64,000 bases of DNA from Erwinia endophytica (GCF_009295515.1 NZ_RQVV01000037.1:1-64000); one strand, 5' to 3'; positions 18,352 through 28,835 are shown, counted from the first letter of the stretch. Translations and numbers: made by a program. The notes: generated by a model from the letters alone, not told the origin.

Positions 18352-20229
18352 TTACCCCAGCAACAACTGGTTCATTCGGCGGATAAACAGGTTTGGATCT
18401 TCCAGCGTACCGCGCTCAGCGAACATCGCCTGATCCAACAGCAATTCAATCCACTCCGCGAAGCGCGCTTCGTCCTGTGTGTCAGCCGCGCGTTTCACCA
18501 GGGCGTGGTCCGGGTTCAGCTCAAACAAATACTTCACTTCCGGCACCGTCTGTCCCGCAGCGGCAAACAGTTTCGCCATCTGGGTGCTCATATCGTTCGC
18601 ATCCGTGGTGACAATCGCCGGGGTGTCAGTCAGGCGATGGGTCAGACGCACTTCCTTCACGCGATCGCCCAGTAATGTTTTCACCCGCTCAACGAACGGC
18701 TCAAGCGCTTTCTCTGCTTCTTTTTGCTCTTCGCTTTCTTCCTCATCGGCCAGCTTAGCCAGCGACTCATCCGCTTTACTGACGGACTGGAATGGCTTGC
18801 CGTCAAACTCGGTGAGGTAGCTCATCATCCACTCATCGATGCGATCGGAGAGCAGCAGAACTTCAATACCTTTCTTACGGAACAGCTCCAGGTGAGGACT
18901 GCTTTTCGCGGCGGCATAGCTGTCGGCAGTGATGTAGTAAATCTTATCCTGGCCTTCCACCATACGGCTGACATAGTCTTCCAGCGAGACGGTTTGTGCC
19001 GTTCCTTCACTGCTGGTGGTCGCAAAACGCAGCAGTTTGGCAATAATGTCTATATTGCCAGCGTCTTCCGCCGGCCCCTCTTTCAGCACCAGACCAAATT
19101 GCTGCCAGAACTGCTGATACTGTGCTTCATCGTCTTTTGCCACTTTCTCCAGCATCTGCAACACACGTTTGGTCAGGGCGTTACGCAAGTTCTGCGTGAC
19201 ACGGCTGTCCTGCAGAATTTCACGCGAGACGTTAAGAGGTAGATCGCTGGAATCGATCAGCCCCCGCACGAAGCGCAGGTAGTTCGGCATAAATTGCTCG
19301 GCATCGTCCATGATAAACACACGCTGCACGTACAGTTTTAATCCGTGTTTATGATCGCGGTTCCACAGGTCCCACGGTGCCTTCGCGGGGATATACAACA
19401 GGCTGGTGTATTCCTGCTTACCTTCCACACGGTTGTGGCTCCAGGTCAGTGGATCAGCAAAATCATGAGAGATGTGCTTATAGAACTCTTTATATTCATC
19501 CTCGCTGATCTCTGACTTACTACGTGTCCACAGCGCCTGAGCTTTGTTGATTTTTTCCCAATGGGTGGTGTTGTCTTCTTCGTTGTGGGTTTCGATTTCT
19601 ACCGGCAACGCGATATGATCAGAATACTTACTGATGATACTGCGCACACGCCAGGTATCGAGGAATTCTTCCTCGCCTTCACGCAGATGCAGGGTTATCT
19701 CGGTACCACGATCGTCTTTGGTGATGTCAGCAACCGTGTATTCACCTTCGCCCGCTGATTCCCATAATACGCCTTCATCAGCACTTGCGCCTGCAGCCCG
19801 GGTACGCACAGAAACGTTATCCGCCACGATAAACGCCGAGTAAAAGCCCACACCGAACTGACCGATCAACTGGCTGTCTTTCGCTTGATCAGACCCCATT
19901 GATTCCAGAAAAGATTTGGTACCAGATTTAGCAATAGTGCCCAAATTCTCAATGACTTCGTCCCGCGTCATCCCGATACCGTTGTCGCTCAACGTCAGGG
20001 TACGTTGCTCTTTATCAACCGAAACCCGGACGTGCAGGTCGCCATCTCCCTGATAAAGATCCGGTGTGGACAACGCGCGAAAACGCAGTTTGTCAGCGGC
20101 ATCAGACGCGTTGGAGATCAACTCGCGCAGGAAGATTTCTTTATTTGAGTAGAGGGAATGGATCATCAGGTGCAGAAGCTGTTTTACTTCTGACTGGAAA
20201 CCACGCGTCTCTTGTCCTTTCATGGTCAT
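18352..20229 (-). CDS. htpG: Hsp90 chaperone HtpG
   Basis: About 625 residues. The N-terminal GHKL ATPase domain has [23 protein letters not shown] and [11 protein letters not shown]. The middle domain has the catalytic Arg region in [11 protein letters not shown], and a C-terminal dimerisation domain follows. Two ATGs, 20229 and 20223 (MTMKGQET), are possible. GAGGTAGCA is best spaced for 20229, whereas E. coli is annotated from the MKG codon. Transcription is from a sigma-32-like promoter just upstream. It works with DnaK in protein remodelling under heat stress. Confidence 0.96.
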   Translation of the reverse strand: MTMKGQETRGFQSEVKQLLHLMIHSLYSNKEIFLRELISNASDAADKLRFRALSTPDLYQGDGDLHVRVSVDKEQRTLTLSDNGIGMTRDEVIENLGTIAKSGTKSFLESMGSDQAKDSQLIGQFGVGFYSAFIVADNVSVRTRAAGASADEGVLWESAGEGEYTVADITKDDRGTEITLHLREGEEEFLDTWRVRSIISKYSDHIALPVEIETHNEEDNTTHWEKINKAQALWTRSKSEISEDEYKEFYKHISHDFADPLTWSHNRVEGKQEYTSLLYIPAKAPWDLWNRDHKHGLKLYVQRVFIMDDAEQFMPNYLRFVRGLIDSSDLPLNVSREILQDSRVTQNLRNALTKRVLQMLEKVAKDDEAQYQQFWQQFGLVLKEGPAEDAGNIDIIAKLLRFATTSSEGTAQTVSLEDYVSRMVEGQDKIYYITADSYAAAKSSPHLELFRKKGIEVLLLSDRIDEWMMSYLTEFDGKPFQSVSKADESLAKLADEEESEEQKEAEKALEPFVERVKTLLGDRVKEVRLTHRLTDTPAIVTTDANDMSTQMAKLFAAAGQTVPEVKYLFELNPDHALVKRAADTQDEARFAEWIELLLDQAMFAERGTLEDPNLFIRRMNQLLLG

Positions 20230-20270
20230 TGCTACCTCATCTAATACGTATTGGTATAGGTTGAGGTGAA

Positions 20271-20298
20271 CAATGGGGGCAATTGGCAGGATTTCAAG
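20271..20298 (-). promoter_or_regulatory. Heat-shock (sigma-32) promoter of htpG
   Basis: The minus strand reads CTTGAAA (-35, 20298-20292), a 13-bp spacer, then CCCCATTG (-10, 20278-20271). It is a near-consensus sigma-32 promoter about 40 bp upstream of the htpG start. Confidence 0.82.
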
Positions 20299-20328
20299 AC
20301 AGCACGACAAGATCGTGCCGTTGGATGA

Positions 20329-20934
20329 CTAAAATCTAATCTTATGACGCCCGGCCAGAGAATGTGACAAGGTGGTGCCATCAACCATTTCCAGCTCGCC
20401 GCCCACCGGCACACCGTGTGCAATACGGCTGGCTTCAACACCATACTGCCCACACATTTCAGCAATATAGTTGGCCGTCGCCTCCCCTTCCACGGTCGGG
20501 TTGGTTGCAAGGATCACTTCCTGAATCGTCTCGTGTTCCAACCGCTGCTCAAGCCGGTCCAAACCAATATCATGGGGACCAATACCATCCAACGGAGACA
20601 GGTGACCCATCAGCACAAAGTAGCGCCCCGCAAACTGCCCGGTCTGCTCAATGGCATGAATGTCTGCCGGGCTTTCCACCACGCAAATAAGGCCGTTTTG
20701 CCGACGACGCGGATTGGCGCAGATGGTGCAGATTTCCTGCTCGGTAAAGGTCCGGCAATCGGCACAATGCCCTATCTCTGACATCGCTCGCGTCAACGCC
20801 TGAGCCAGGCGCATTCCCCCGCTACGATCACGCTGCAAAAGCTGGAATGCCATGCGCTGAGCAGACTTCGGCCCAACGCCCGGCAGACAACGCAGCGACT
20901 CCATCAGGCTTTCAAGGAGCGGACTGGTCTGCAT
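20329..20934 (-). CDS. recR: Recombination mediator RecR
   Basis: 201 residues. It has an N-terminal helix-hairpin-helix ([18 protein letters not shown]), a C4 zinc finger ([16 protein letters not shown]) and a Toprim domain ([14 protein letters not shown]), with a Walker-B-like C-terminal part. Acting with RecO and RecF, it helps load RecA onto SSB-coated gaps. Its ATG overlaps the ybaB stop by one base (TGATG), so it is coupled with ybaB and dnaX. Confidence 0.96.
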   Translation of the reverse strand: MQTSPLLESLMESLRCLPGVGPKSAQRMAFQLLQRDRSGGMRLAQALTRAMSEIGHCADCRTFTEQEICTICANPRRRQNGLICVVESPADIHAIEQTGQFAGRYFVLMGHLSPLDGIGPHDIGLDRLEQRLEHETIQEVILATNPTVEGEATANYIAEMCGQYGVEASRIAHGVPVGGELEMVDGTTLSHSLAGRHKIRF

Positions 20935-21263
20935 CAGAACGGCATCTTAAAACCAGGCGGCAGTTGCATACCACTGGAGACTGCCGCCATTTTATCTTTC
21001 TGCGCTTCAGCAATACGGCGGGCGGCATCATTAAAAGCGGCAGCCACCAGATCTTCCAGCATCTCCTTGTCGTCTTCCAGCAGGCTGGGATCGACTTCCA
21101 CCCGACGGCAGTTGTGCGCACCGTTGATGGTGACCTTCACCAGACCTGCGCCTGATTCACCGGTCACTTCCATCGCGGCAATTTCTTCCTGCACCTGGGC
21201 CATTTTGTCCTGCATTTGCTGGGCCTGCTTCATCAGGTTACCCAGTCCGCCTTTTCCAAACAT
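20934..21263 (-). CDS. ybaB: Nucleoid-associated protein YbaB/EbfC
   Basis: 109 residues from ATG 21263 ([20 protein letters not shown]), the family start. An upstream in-frame ATG at 21311 is rejected because it would overlap dnaX and extend beyond known homologues. It has a long N-terminal helix and a central beta sheet ([18 protein letters not shown]), the tweezer-like DNA-binding dimer of the family. It binds DNA with modest sequence preference. It lies between dnaX and recR in the conserved three-gene operon. Confidence 0.95.
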   Translation of the reverse strand: MFGKGGLGNLMKQAQQMQDKMAQVQEEIAAMEVTGESGAGLVKVTINGAHNCRRVEVDPSLLEDDKEMLEDLVAAAFNDAARRIAEAQKDKMAAVSSGMQLPPGFKMPF

Positions 21264-21307
21264 AGTTTTCTCTCTCAAGATCGAGCCGCACTCAGGAGCG
21301 CAGCGTT

Positions 21308-23254
21308 TCAAAGGGGGCGAATACTCTCTTCATCCACGTCCGCATCGAAAAACCGACACAACGTCTGAATATGATTATCCGCAATAATAGCCTGACGCGC
21401 CTGCGCCAGCTTTTCTTCGTAAATCTTCTGACGCCATTCCAGCGGCGTCAACACCGCCGGATTATCGTCTTCAATCAGCGTTAATTCAACAGGATGACCA
21501 GCCGCTTCACTCAACGCTTCGGTTAAAATTTTTTGCGCAGAAGCAGAATTTAGATGGCGCTGACTGGAACGCAGATGCAGCGTAATGCCGTTTTCCGTCT
21601 GTTCCTTCCAGGCATTTAGCGCCAATTGTTGTACCAGTTTCGGCAACGTCAGGGCAGCTATTTCAGCGGCCCAGCTATCACGCAGTTGCGACTCAACCGC
21701 CAGCTTCGCCATAAGTTCCGGGGTTTTTTCATGCTCCAGTGCCGAACGTAAGGCTTTCGGCGTGGCGACCGGTTCCACCTTCACCTCGGCGGTCTGCGCC
21801 TTCCAGCGATAAGCTTCTTTTTTGACCTGTGCCGTCGGCTCAGCAACAACCTGCCGCTTTTGAGCGCGATCGGTCACCGAAGCCAACCGCTCCAGTGCCG
21901 AACTTGCCGGCCGCGCATTCTGCACCGCCGGTTCACTCTTTTTTGCTTTGTTCCCCCCTTGCTGACGCATTAACTGCATTCGCGCCTGCAATAGCTGACT
22001 GGTGGTGTCGGGCAAGTCCGTCGGGGAGGGCGTCGCCTGCATCGCGGGCGTGGGTATGGTAGCCTCGGTAGCGACAGTTCCTGTCTGGGTTGGCGCCGGA
22101 ACAGGGGTTGACGCTGGCTGAGTTGACAGTGCGATAGTCGGGCAGGCGACTGGCTCGGCAACCCCCTGTTTAGGATGAAAAGCCAGCGCGCGCAGCAGGG
22201 TCATTTCCACCCCCATGCGGCGGTCCGGCGCTAACGGCAACTCCTTGCGTCCCACCAGCAGGGTCTGGTAATACAGTTGCACATCGGTTGGCGGCAGCAC
22301 TCTGGCCAACTCGCGCAGGCGCTGCTCCACAGCGACAAAATCGTCGCCTAACGCGGAAGGCAGCAGCTGGATCATCGCGACCTGATGCAACAGCGTCAAC
22401 ATCTCCACCAGCAGTGCTTCCCATTCCACGCCTCTGGAAGCGGCCTGATTAAGCAGCGACATGACCTGCTCGCCATCAGCATTAACCAACGCTTCAATCA
22501 GTGCCAGCGGCTGTTCATCATCCAGCGTGCCGAGCATCTCGCTGACTGTCGCAGTGGTGACCTGCCCCTGGCCCATGGCAATCGCCTGATCAGTCAGACT
22601 CAGCGCATCGCGCATACTGCCATCACCTGCCCGGGCCAACAGTTGTAGCGCCCGCGCTTCTGCAACAATATTTTCTGCTTGCAATACGTGCTCAAGCTGA
22701 CCACGGATCTCCGCTACATCCAGCGCCTTCAGATGGAACTGTAGGCAGCGAGACAAAATAGTCACCGGCAATTTTTGTGGATCCGTGGTCGCCAGCAGGA
22801 ACTTTACATGTTCAGGCGGCTCTTCCAGCGTTTTCAGCAACGCATTGAAGCTGTGACGCGAAAGCATGTGGACTTCGTCAATCAGGTAAACTTTAAAACG
22901 GCCACGGGCGGGGACATACTGAACGTTATCCAGCAGTTCTCGGGTATCTTCCACTTTAGTGCGCGAGGCGGCATCAATCTCAATAAGGTCAACAAAGCGG
23001 CCCTGCTCAATCTCACGACAGTTATCACATTGCCCACAGGGGGTGGCGGTAATGCCGCTTTCGCAGTTCAGCCCTTTGGCCAGCAGGCGCGCAATGGTGG
23101 TTTTCCCCACCCCGCGGGTGCCGGAAAATAGATAAGCGTGATGAATACGGCCAAGGGACAAACCATTAGCCAGTGCGGTCAGAACATGTTGCTGACCAAC
23201 AACATCTGTAAACGCTTGCGGACGCCACTTGCGGGCCAGTACCTGATAGCTCAT
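21308..23254 (-). CDS. dnaX: DNA polymerase III tau/gamma subunits
   Basis: 648 residues. The AAA+ ATPase has Walker [11 protein letters not shown], a zinc module ([16 protein letters not shown]), DEVHML and sensor TTDPQK. A Pro/Ala/Thr-rich linker (about 370-440) follows, then the tau-specific domains IV and V, which bind DnaB and the alpha subunit. Clamp loading by the gamma complex uses the first three domains. A conserved frameshift signal at 21938-21944 makes the short gamma form. It is the first gene of dnaX-ybaB-recR. Confidence 0.96.
   Translation of the reverse strand: MSYQVLARKWRPQAFTDVVGQQHVLTALANGLSLGRIHHAYLFSGTRGVGKTTIARLLAKGLNCESGITATPCGQCDNCREIEQGRFVDLIEIDAASRTKVEDTRELLDNVQYVPARGRFKVYLIDEVHMLSRHSFNALLKTLEEPPEHVKFLLATTDPQKLPVTILSRCLQFHLKALDVAEIRGQLEHVLQAENIVAEARALQLLARAGDGSMRDALSLTDQAIAMGQGQVTTATVSEMLGTLDDEQPLALIEALVNADGEQVMSLLNQAASRGVEWEALLVEMLTLLHQVAMIQLLPSALGDDFVAVEQRLRELARVLPPTDVQLYYQTLLVGRKELPLAPDRRMGVEMTLLRALAFHPKQGVAEPVACPTIALSTQPASTPVPAPTQTGTVATEATIPTPAMQATPSPTDLPDTTSQLLQARMQLMRQQGGNKAKKSEPAVQNARPASSALERLASVTDRAQKRQVVAEPTAQVKKEAYRWKAQTAEVKVEPVATPKALRSALEHEKTPELMAKLAVESQLRDSWAAEIAALTLPKLVQQLALNAWKEQTENGITLHLRSSQRHLNSASAQKILTEALSEAAGHPVELTLIEDDNPAVLTPLEWRQKIYEEKLAQARQAIIADNHIQTLCRFFDADVDEESIRPL
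21933..21944 (-). promoter_or_regulatory. dnaX programmed -1 frameshift site (gamma subunit)
   Basis: The minus strand reads A AAA AAG (21944-21938). A -1 slip leads to GAG then TGA (21935-21933), giving a gamma protein of 440 residues ending in Glu, as in E. coli. A Shine-Dalgarno-like purine run (GGGGGGAAC) lies about 10 bases upstream, where E. coli has its stimulatory AGGGAG. Confidence 0.85.
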
Positions 23255-23287
23255 TAACTCGTCATCATTGATTTGTAGATATACCCG

Positions 23288-23632
23288 TCATCGCGAATAA
23301 TTTCGGGAGCCATTTCCCTGGACCTCATGAAATCGCAGTTTAGCCCCACGGTAGTGTACCAGCACGGCTGTTGCCATTCCTATACCTTTGAGTAAATCAT
23401 GCTGATAGATGTTGTCATTAAATAGCCGTTCCTGAGTGTGCCACACCTTACCTCTGGCCTTGCTACTTAAGGGATGACTCATTATCTGAAAGAAATACAG
23501 TGACCACAGAGCGTCATTGATGATTGAGTGAAAACCACTCAAAACTGTCAACTGGATAGGTATGCGTAACCGATCTTCTACGGGCAGAATATAAAGTCTT
23601 TCGACAAAAATAAGATTATATTTTTCAATCAT
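23288..23632 (-). CDS. Orphan hypothetical protein
   Basis: A 114-residue frame (starting MIEKYNLIFVERLYILPVED) between dnaX and the autotransporter. I do not recognise it. It has no signal peptide, no obvious motif and a mixed composition (HPLSSKARGKVWHTQERLF, GIGMATAVLVHYRGAKLRF). In E. coli dnaX and apt are adjacent, so this ORF belongs to the inserted segment. It could be a real small gene, a remnant, or chance. The sequence between it and the autotransporter (23633-23886) is strongly AT-rich, with no clear gene. Confidence 0.3.
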   Translation of the reverse strand: MIEKYNLIFVERLYILPVEDRLRIPIQLTVLSGFHSIINDALWSLYFFQIMSHPLSSKARGKVWHTQERLFNDNIYQHDLLKGIGMATAVLVHYRGAKLRFHEVQGNGSRNYSR

Positions 23633-23886
23633 AGTCAGAATAAAACAAATAATACTAAAATAAATAGTATCAATTCATTTAATTCCTAATTAAAATCGTA
23701 AAAGTAAGGATTGACATTATTTAATTAAAGGTCTCAAAAAAAACAGGATGTTGCTAAACATTCACAAGATAATGTTAATAAAATAATAAACCCCAAACAG
23801 AAAAACCTCACTTAATGCATGATAATGTTGGTTTTTATTATATAAAACGTAATAGTTGCATTAAAAAATCTTGTTAAAAAAATATA

Positions 23887-26800
23887 ATGGAATATAAAAT
23901 GATAAAGCAAAATACGCCAAAGGACTCCACCATCCTCACTGAAACGACACATCACTCTCTAATTAAAATCATCAACACACTAGCTATTATCAGCCTTCCT
24001 TTTCTTGGGACGGTAAATATCACGTATGCCAGTGATGATGATAATGTTGTTATCGGCTCTCCAGGGGGGAGTGGAGGAAGCGGAAGCTCAGCAAGCAGCG
24101 CAGGGAGTGCCACAAACGGAAGCAGCGGCAGTAACGGAACAAATGCCAATGGAAGTAGCAGCGGAGGCAATGGTAGCGATGGTGTTACCGGTGGCAATGG
24201 TGCCAGCAGTAGCGCTGGCATTGATGGAAATACAGGAGCTACTGGAACGGATGTAATCTCATCACTCCGCAACGTTAAAGGCCAATTGGGGATACTACAA
24301 ATCGGAGGAACGGGTGGTGATGGCGGCGCCGCTGGCCTGGCGTCAACCGGTACCGATGGCGGTACTGGTGGCGCAGGAGGTAATGGCGGTAATGGCGGTA
24401 CTACGGGTTCCGGCGGTGATGGTGGCAACGGCGGTAATGGAGGCAATGGGGGGAACGGTTCAAGCGGAGGTAGCGGAGGCAGCGGCGGTGTCGGTGGGAA
24501 CGGAAATCTCACCATCACCTCAAGCAATTTTACCGCCACTGAAGTCACTATTGGCGGAACCGGAGGCAATGCCAGTGCCGGGCAGTCAGGACAGACCGGC
24601 GGCAATGGGGGAGCAGGTAGCAGCGGCGGGGAGGCAGGAATCGACGGTCTGCAGGCAGCTGGCGGTCTTCCCGGTAACGGGGGTAAAGGCGGTAACGGGG
24701 GTAAAGGTGGGGATGGCGGAGATGGCGCCGACGGCGGCGCAGGCGGTTCTGGCAGCCTGAAGCTGAGTAATACCACGATGACTGTCACGGACACATTAAC
24801 CATTGGTGGCGATGCCGGGAAAGGTTCCAATGGTGGCGACGGTGCCGCTGGTGGTAAGGGCGGGAATGCCGGTGAAACCCAGGAAGATTATGTTGACACC
24901 AATATTACTGGCGAAATTGGCGTTAGCGGCAACGGTGGCAAAGGCGGTGCTGGCGGTAACGGGGGACCAGGTGCCGATGGTGGCGAGGGCGGTTCAGGTA
25001 CGCTGCACCTGACCAACAGCACAGTAACCGCGCAGTCAATCGTCGTGGGGGGGGAAGGCGCAGATGGCGGCAACGGAGGCAACAGTGGCAGTAACGGAAA
25101 ATATGGTACTGCAGACATCGTAGCCTCAGCAGGAAGCGGAAACTCAGGTGGCAAAGGTAGCAATGCAGGAAATGGTGGCTCAGCTGGAGATGGTTCACTG
25201 GTTGTCGAAAATAGTACGCTTAATGTTACCAGCGCAATTCAGATTGGCGGCAACGGCGGCAATGGTGGTAATGGCGGCTCACTGCAAGGTAGTCAGTCTG
25301 CTGGAACCGGGGGCAATGGTAGCGATGGTGCGTCCGGCTCGTTAACCTTCACCAATAGTGTGATTAATAATACCGGAACCTTGACGCTTGGTGGCCAGGG
25401 TGGCAATGCCGGTGACGGTGGGACCAACAATGGAGCCAGAGGCAGATCAGGTAATGGCGGCGCAGCAGGAAATGGCGGAACCGGAACCGCTATCTTTGAA
25501 AGTGGCAGTGGACAGATTGCCAGCGATATCCAGCTTGGAGGGGAGAATGGCAGTCATGATGGGGTGCTGAACAACAGTACTTTGGCGCAATCGGCAGGTC
25601 TGGGGGGCACAGGTACTCTTGAGATTCGTGGGGGTACCTTTACAGCAGGAACACTCACCATCGGCTTAGCAAATCAGTGGAGTGCTTTAACAAATACCCT
25701 ATCCACGACCGAAAATCAGTTTTTACAAAGTGGTGGAACATTCCAGATCGATAGCACCGTACTGAACAACGGCAGTCTGACTGTCAGCAATGGTACATTA
25801 GCCAGTCAGACGCTGGAAGCCAGTCAGGGAACGTTGACGATAAGTGGCGACGGCACCGCAATATTTGGCTCGACCGAACTGAATGCCAACAATTGGCAGG
25901 AAAATGTTGTGCTAATGCAACAAAACCAGCAACTCACGTTCAATGGTAAGCTAGTGCTAAACAGCGACACCACATTGGACCTGTCCAGTCCCGATCTCAA
26001 CTGGCGCGTAGGGGGAGATGAAAACACTTATGGGCTGGGCGCCTCATCGCTGACGGTACTCAACGCTCGCTCCTATATTGATTCAGGGAATACGGCGCTT
26101 GCATTAGGCGATGCTCAGATTGATTCGGATGCCTACTTGCTGATCCTGACCGATGGTGGAGTCACAACTGGCGAATCCTTTACCGCGACAACCGCATCAG
26201 GCTCGTCAAGCCAGAGCTCCCCATCCTGGCTGGACACGAACATCAGTACCACTAGCAGACTACTGGCCGCAACACAGGTAACCAGTGCTGATACCACACA
26301 GATAACCATTGAAAAAGCGGATCTCAGCACCAGCCTCTCCCTGCTCTCAGCGAGTTCAACCAGTCTGCTTGGTGCAATGATTAGTCAGATTGGCGTTGAT
26401 GCATCCTCTGATAATGCCGCTCAGCAATTCCTGTCAAGAAGCGCGGATATCAATTACGTCAGTGATGCCACCACCTCAGCACGCTTAATTGATTCAGCCA
26501 TCAATTTGGCCTCTATCGCCAATGTAGCCGGTACCAGTTTTCAGATCATGTCAGCCACAGCTGAAACGCTGTCAAAACATTTATCCATGGGACAACACTT
26601 TTTCCTGGGTACCCCTCTTGAAGAAGGTTTTAATTTGTGGGCAGCCCTGCTACATAACAACAGCAAGTTATCGGGATATCACGCGGGCGGCTTTGACGCT
26701 AAAACGAAGACCGGGCTGAACGGCATCTTTATTGGTGGCGAAGATACGCTGATCACCAAAGAGGGCAATATTCTGAAAACAGGGGGGGCACTAAATATTG

Positions 26801-27480
26801 GTAAAGGTAAAAGTAAAACCAGAGGCAATCTATATCCGGTGAAAAACAACATCGATTTCTGGGGCGCTTCACTGTATGGAAGTTGGATCAATGGAAACTG
26901 GAATCTGGTTGGTGATGTGAACTACTCAAGAATCAGCCACAGTTTGAAACAATCGCTCGATCCGGTAACAGGTTACTCCAGCTTGTCCGGCAAGCCGAAA
27001 TCAACAGTGTTCAGTGCTGGACTGACCCGCGAGTATGTATTTGAAACCGATTACGTAGACATCATGCCACACATCGGCATTCGATATACTATGTTGAAAA
27101 ATGATGCATTCCAGGCAAAAAATGACGAAGCAAGCCTATTCAAAAACAGCGCAAGCACTCAGTCATTATGGTCTGTTCCACTGGGAGTCAGCTTCACTAA
27201 AGAATATAAAAATGAAGCGGGATACACACTGAAACCGGCGCTGGATCTCTCTTATATCGCCACCGGGGGGGATACCACCAGCGGCACAAAAGTGACGATG
27301 GCAGCGGTTGATGGCTCGGCATGGAGTAAATCGCGTATTGCTGACAGTTCCGCGTACGCTGGCAATGCAGGCTTTCTGTTGCAGAAAGATAACCTGACTT
27401 ATGGACTGAACTACGGGATCCAGAAGTCATCAAATGAAACAGCTCAATCAATTTCTGCTTCATTTAATATGAAGTTCTGA
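23887..27480 (+). CDS. Autotransporter with glycine-rich repeat passenger
   Basis: 1197 residues. An extended N-terminal signal region runs to about residue 48 (IINTLAIISLPFLGTVNITY, then A/SDDDN). Residues about 55-560 are an array of GGNGG/GGDGG blocks broken every 50-80 residues by a strand-like motif, for example GSLKLSNTTMTVTDTLTIGG and GTLHLTNSTVTAQSIVVGG. About 560-900 looks like a more ordinary beta-helix passenger. About 917-1197 is the beta-barrel (NLWAALLHNNSKLSGYHAGG onward), ending in Phe as outer-membrane proteins do. Type Va secretion to the cell surface is expected. Adhesion is a guess. An alternative ATG lies at 23899. It is inserted between dnaX and apt. Confidence 0.9.
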   Translation: MEYKMIKQNTPKDSTILTETTHHSLIKIINTLAIISLPFLGTVNITYASDDDNVVIGSPGGSGGSGSSASSAGSATNGSSGSNGTNANGSSSGGNGSDGVTGGNGASSSAGIDGNTGATGTDVISSLRNVKGQLGILQIGGTGGDGGAAGLASTGTDGGTGGAGGNGGNGGTTGSGGDGGNGGNGGNGGNGSSGGSGGSGGVGGNGNLTITSSNFTATEVTIGGTGGNASAGQSGQTGGNGGAGSSGGEAGIDGLQAAGGLPGNGGKGGNGGKGGDGGDGADGGAGGSGSLKLSNTTMTVTDTLTIGGDAGKGSNGGDGAAGGKGGNAGETQEDYVDTNITGEIGVSGNGGKGGAGGNGGPGADGGEGGSGTLHLTNSTVTAQSIVVGGEGADGGNGGNSGSNGKYGTADIVASAGSGNSGGKGSNAGNGGSAGDGSLVVENSTLNVTSAIQIGGNGGNGGNGGSLQGSQSAGTGGNGSDGASGSLTFTNSVINNTGTLTLGGQGGNAGDGGTNNGARGRSGNGGAAGNGGTGTAIFESGSGQIASDIQLGGENGSHDGVLNNSTLAQSAGLGGTGTLEIRGGTFTAGTLTIGLANQWSALTNTLSTTENQFLQSGGTFQIDSTVLNNGSLTVSNGTLASQTLEASQGTLTISGDGTAIFGSTELNANNWQENVVLMQQNQQLTFNGKLVLNSDTTLDLSSPDLNWRVGGDENTYGLGASSLTVLNARSYIDSGNTALALGDAQIDSDAYLLILTDGGVTTGESFTATTASGSSSQSSPSWLDTNISTTSRLLAATQVTSADTTQITIEKADLSTSLSLLSASSTSLLGAMISQIGVDASSDNAAQQFLSRSADINYVSDATTSARLIDSAINLASIANVAGTSFQIMSATAETLSKHLSMGQHFFLGTPLEEGFNLWAALLHNNSKLSGYHAGGFDAKTKTGLNGIFIGGEDTLITKEGNILKTGGALNIGKGKSKTRGNLYPVKNNIDFWGASLYGSWINGNWNLVGDVNYSRISHSLKQSLDPVTGYSSLSGKPKSTVFSAGLTREYVFETDYVDIMPHIGIRYTMLKNDAFQAKNDEASLFKNSASTQSLWSVPLGVSFTKEYKNEAGYTLKPALDLSYIATGGDTTSGTKVTMAAVDGSAWSKSRIADSSAYAGNAGFLLQKDNLTYGLNYGIQKSSNETAQSISASFNMKF

Positions 27481-27500
27481 CGACGAAAGGCTGGCTGGCT

Positions 27501-27530
27501 GGCTGGTTACGCAATGTAACCAGCCTTGTT
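27501..27530 (+). terminator. Terminator after the autotransporter
   Basis: GGCTGGTTAC-GCAAT-GTAACCAGCC followed by TTGTT. A short tandem GGCT repeat (about 27489-27504) leads into the stem. It could also serve apt from the other side only weakly. Confidence 0.7.
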
Positions 27531-27541
27531 ACCACTCTGAT

Positions 27542-28093
27542 TCAATGCCCCGGGAAGTTCACCAGGCTAAAACTGTCAACCCCCATCGCCTTCAGACGCG
27601 CTTCACCGCTCAGATCGAACAGATTAATAATGAAGGCCGCATCCTTCACCGTACCGCCGGCTCGACGGATCAATTTCACTGTGGCTTCAATCGTACCGCC
27701 CGTCGCCAGCAAATCGTCTACCACCAACACGGTGTCGCCCTCAGAGATAGCATCACAATGCAACTCAAGTTGATCGGTGCCGTATTCCAGCTCATAGCTT
27801 TCGGCAAATGTTTTACGTGGTAGTTTTCCCGGTTTACGCACGGGAACAAAACCGACGCCCAACCCTAATGCTACCGGTGCGCCAAACAGAAAACCGCGCG
27901 CCTCGGTGCCCACCACTTTGGTAATACCCGCATTACGGTAGCGCTCGACCAGCAGTTCAATACTGAGCGCATACGCTTTCGGATCTTCCAGCAAACTGGT
28001 CACATCACGGAACAGAATGCCCGGCTTAGGATAATCTGGGATACTTTTGATACTGTTTTTAAGGAATTCAAGCTGCTGTGCAGTTGCAGTCAT
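27542..28093 (-). CDS. apt: Adenine phosphoribosyltransferase
   Basis: 183 residues, the E. coli length, starting [20 protein letters not shown]. It has the type I PRTase PRPP loop [13 protein letters not shown] and the dinucleotide-like [13 protein letters not shown]. It salvages adenine with PRPP to AMP. ATG 28093 is chosen by homology; ATG 28096 directly before it is equally possible, and the long upstream extension to 28255 is spurious. It is divergent from priC. In E. coli its downstream neighbour is dnaX, here separated by the autotransporter segment. Confidence 0.96.
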   Translation of the reverse strand: MTATAQQLEFLKNSIKSIPDYPKPGILFRDVTSLLEDPKAYALSIELLVERYRNAGITKVVGTEARGFLFGAPVALGLGVGFVPVRKPGKLPRKTFAESYELEYGTDQLELHCDAISEGDTVLVVDDLLATGGTIEATVKLIRRAGGTVKDAAFIINLFDLSGEARLKAMGVDSFSLVNFPGH

Positions 28094-28304
28094 CATGTTA
28101 TGCCTGGTAAATACAAATCTGACTCGCGAAGCTTCAGCGGCTCTTACGAAACAGATTCGCAGAGTCTGACGGTCCGTCTGATGGGGAAGCCGCGCACGAA
28201 AACGCCCAAATCTATGCAAACCGACCGGCAATTGCAACCGCGGAAAGCAAAACAAACGCAGATAAGGCTATCATAGTCAGCCAGATTAGCGGAGAGAGAA
28301 CCTG

Positions 28305-28835
28305 ATGAAAAGTGCCTACCTGCTGGAACAATTGGAAGAAAAGCTGGAAGAACTGGCGCAGGCAGTGGCGCCACATACCGATAAAAGAACGCCTAAAGCC
28401 CGTTTTGACAGCCAGTTATTTCATTGCCGCAGTACCCGACTGGGGGATTACCTTGAGGAAGTCCGCCACAGCCTGACTCAGTTGAAGCAAAGCGTTAGCG
28501 CCCAGCGCACCGAACGCGTAGCCTGGATGGCTGAACGGGTGGTACTACAAATGGGCGCTCTGCAGCGGGAGCTGGCAACGCAAACCCTGCGCAAAGGTGA
28601 AGTCCATGAGGTAACGGAAAACGTAAACCTCTATGAGAAATTGGCCCGGCACCAGGATTATGAGCGCCGCCTACGTGCGATGATTGCCGACCGGGAAAGC
28701 CTGTTGGCAGGCCAGCAGACACTGGCCCAACAGCAAACCCTACAACGAGAAATCGCCGCCTTTGAGGGACGTTTACAACGTTGCCTGCAGGCATTAAAGC
28801 GTATTGAACGCACGATTGAAAAACATGAATATTAA
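28305..28835 (+). CDS. priC: Primosomal replication protein N'' (PriC)
   Basis: 176 residues, highly helical and basic, starting MKSAYLLEQLEEKLEELAQA. The family features FDSQLFHCRSTRLGDYL and the C-terminal LQRCLQALKRIERTIE are present. PriC reloads DnaB onto stalled forks with leading-strand gaps by remodelling SSB. GGAGAGAGAACCTG precedes the ATG. It is divergent from apt and followed by rsmS. Confidence 0.93.
   Translation: MKSAYLLEQLEEKLEELAQAVAPHTDKRTPKARFDSQLFHCRSTRLGDYLEEVRHSLTQLKQSVSAQRTERVAWMAERVVLQMGALQRELATQTLRKGEVHEVTENVNLYEKLARHQDYERRLRAMIADRESLLAGQQTLAQQQTLQREIAAFEGRLQRCLQALKRIERTIEKHEY

Noticed and set aside
23952..24830. 292-residue proline-rich ORF on the minus strand and several Met/Ala/Val-rich plus-strand ORFs across the glycine-rich part of the autotransporter.
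   Set aside because: They are frame shadows of the GGT/GGC-N-AA-type repeats: Gly/Asn codons read in other frames give Pro/Leu or Met/Ala/Val runs. They have no ribosome site or independent domain.
24301..25500. Regular short repeats that could suggest a CRISPR or minisatellite array.
   Set aside because: The repeats are imperfect, in frame and encode glycine blocks inside one long ORF. There are no constant repeats with unique spacers of fixed size. I saw no CRISPR array in the window.
27489..27510. Tandem GGCT repeat after the autotransporter as a phase-variation tract.
   Set aside because: It lies downstream of the stop codon and leads into a terminator stem, so slippage would not change the protein.
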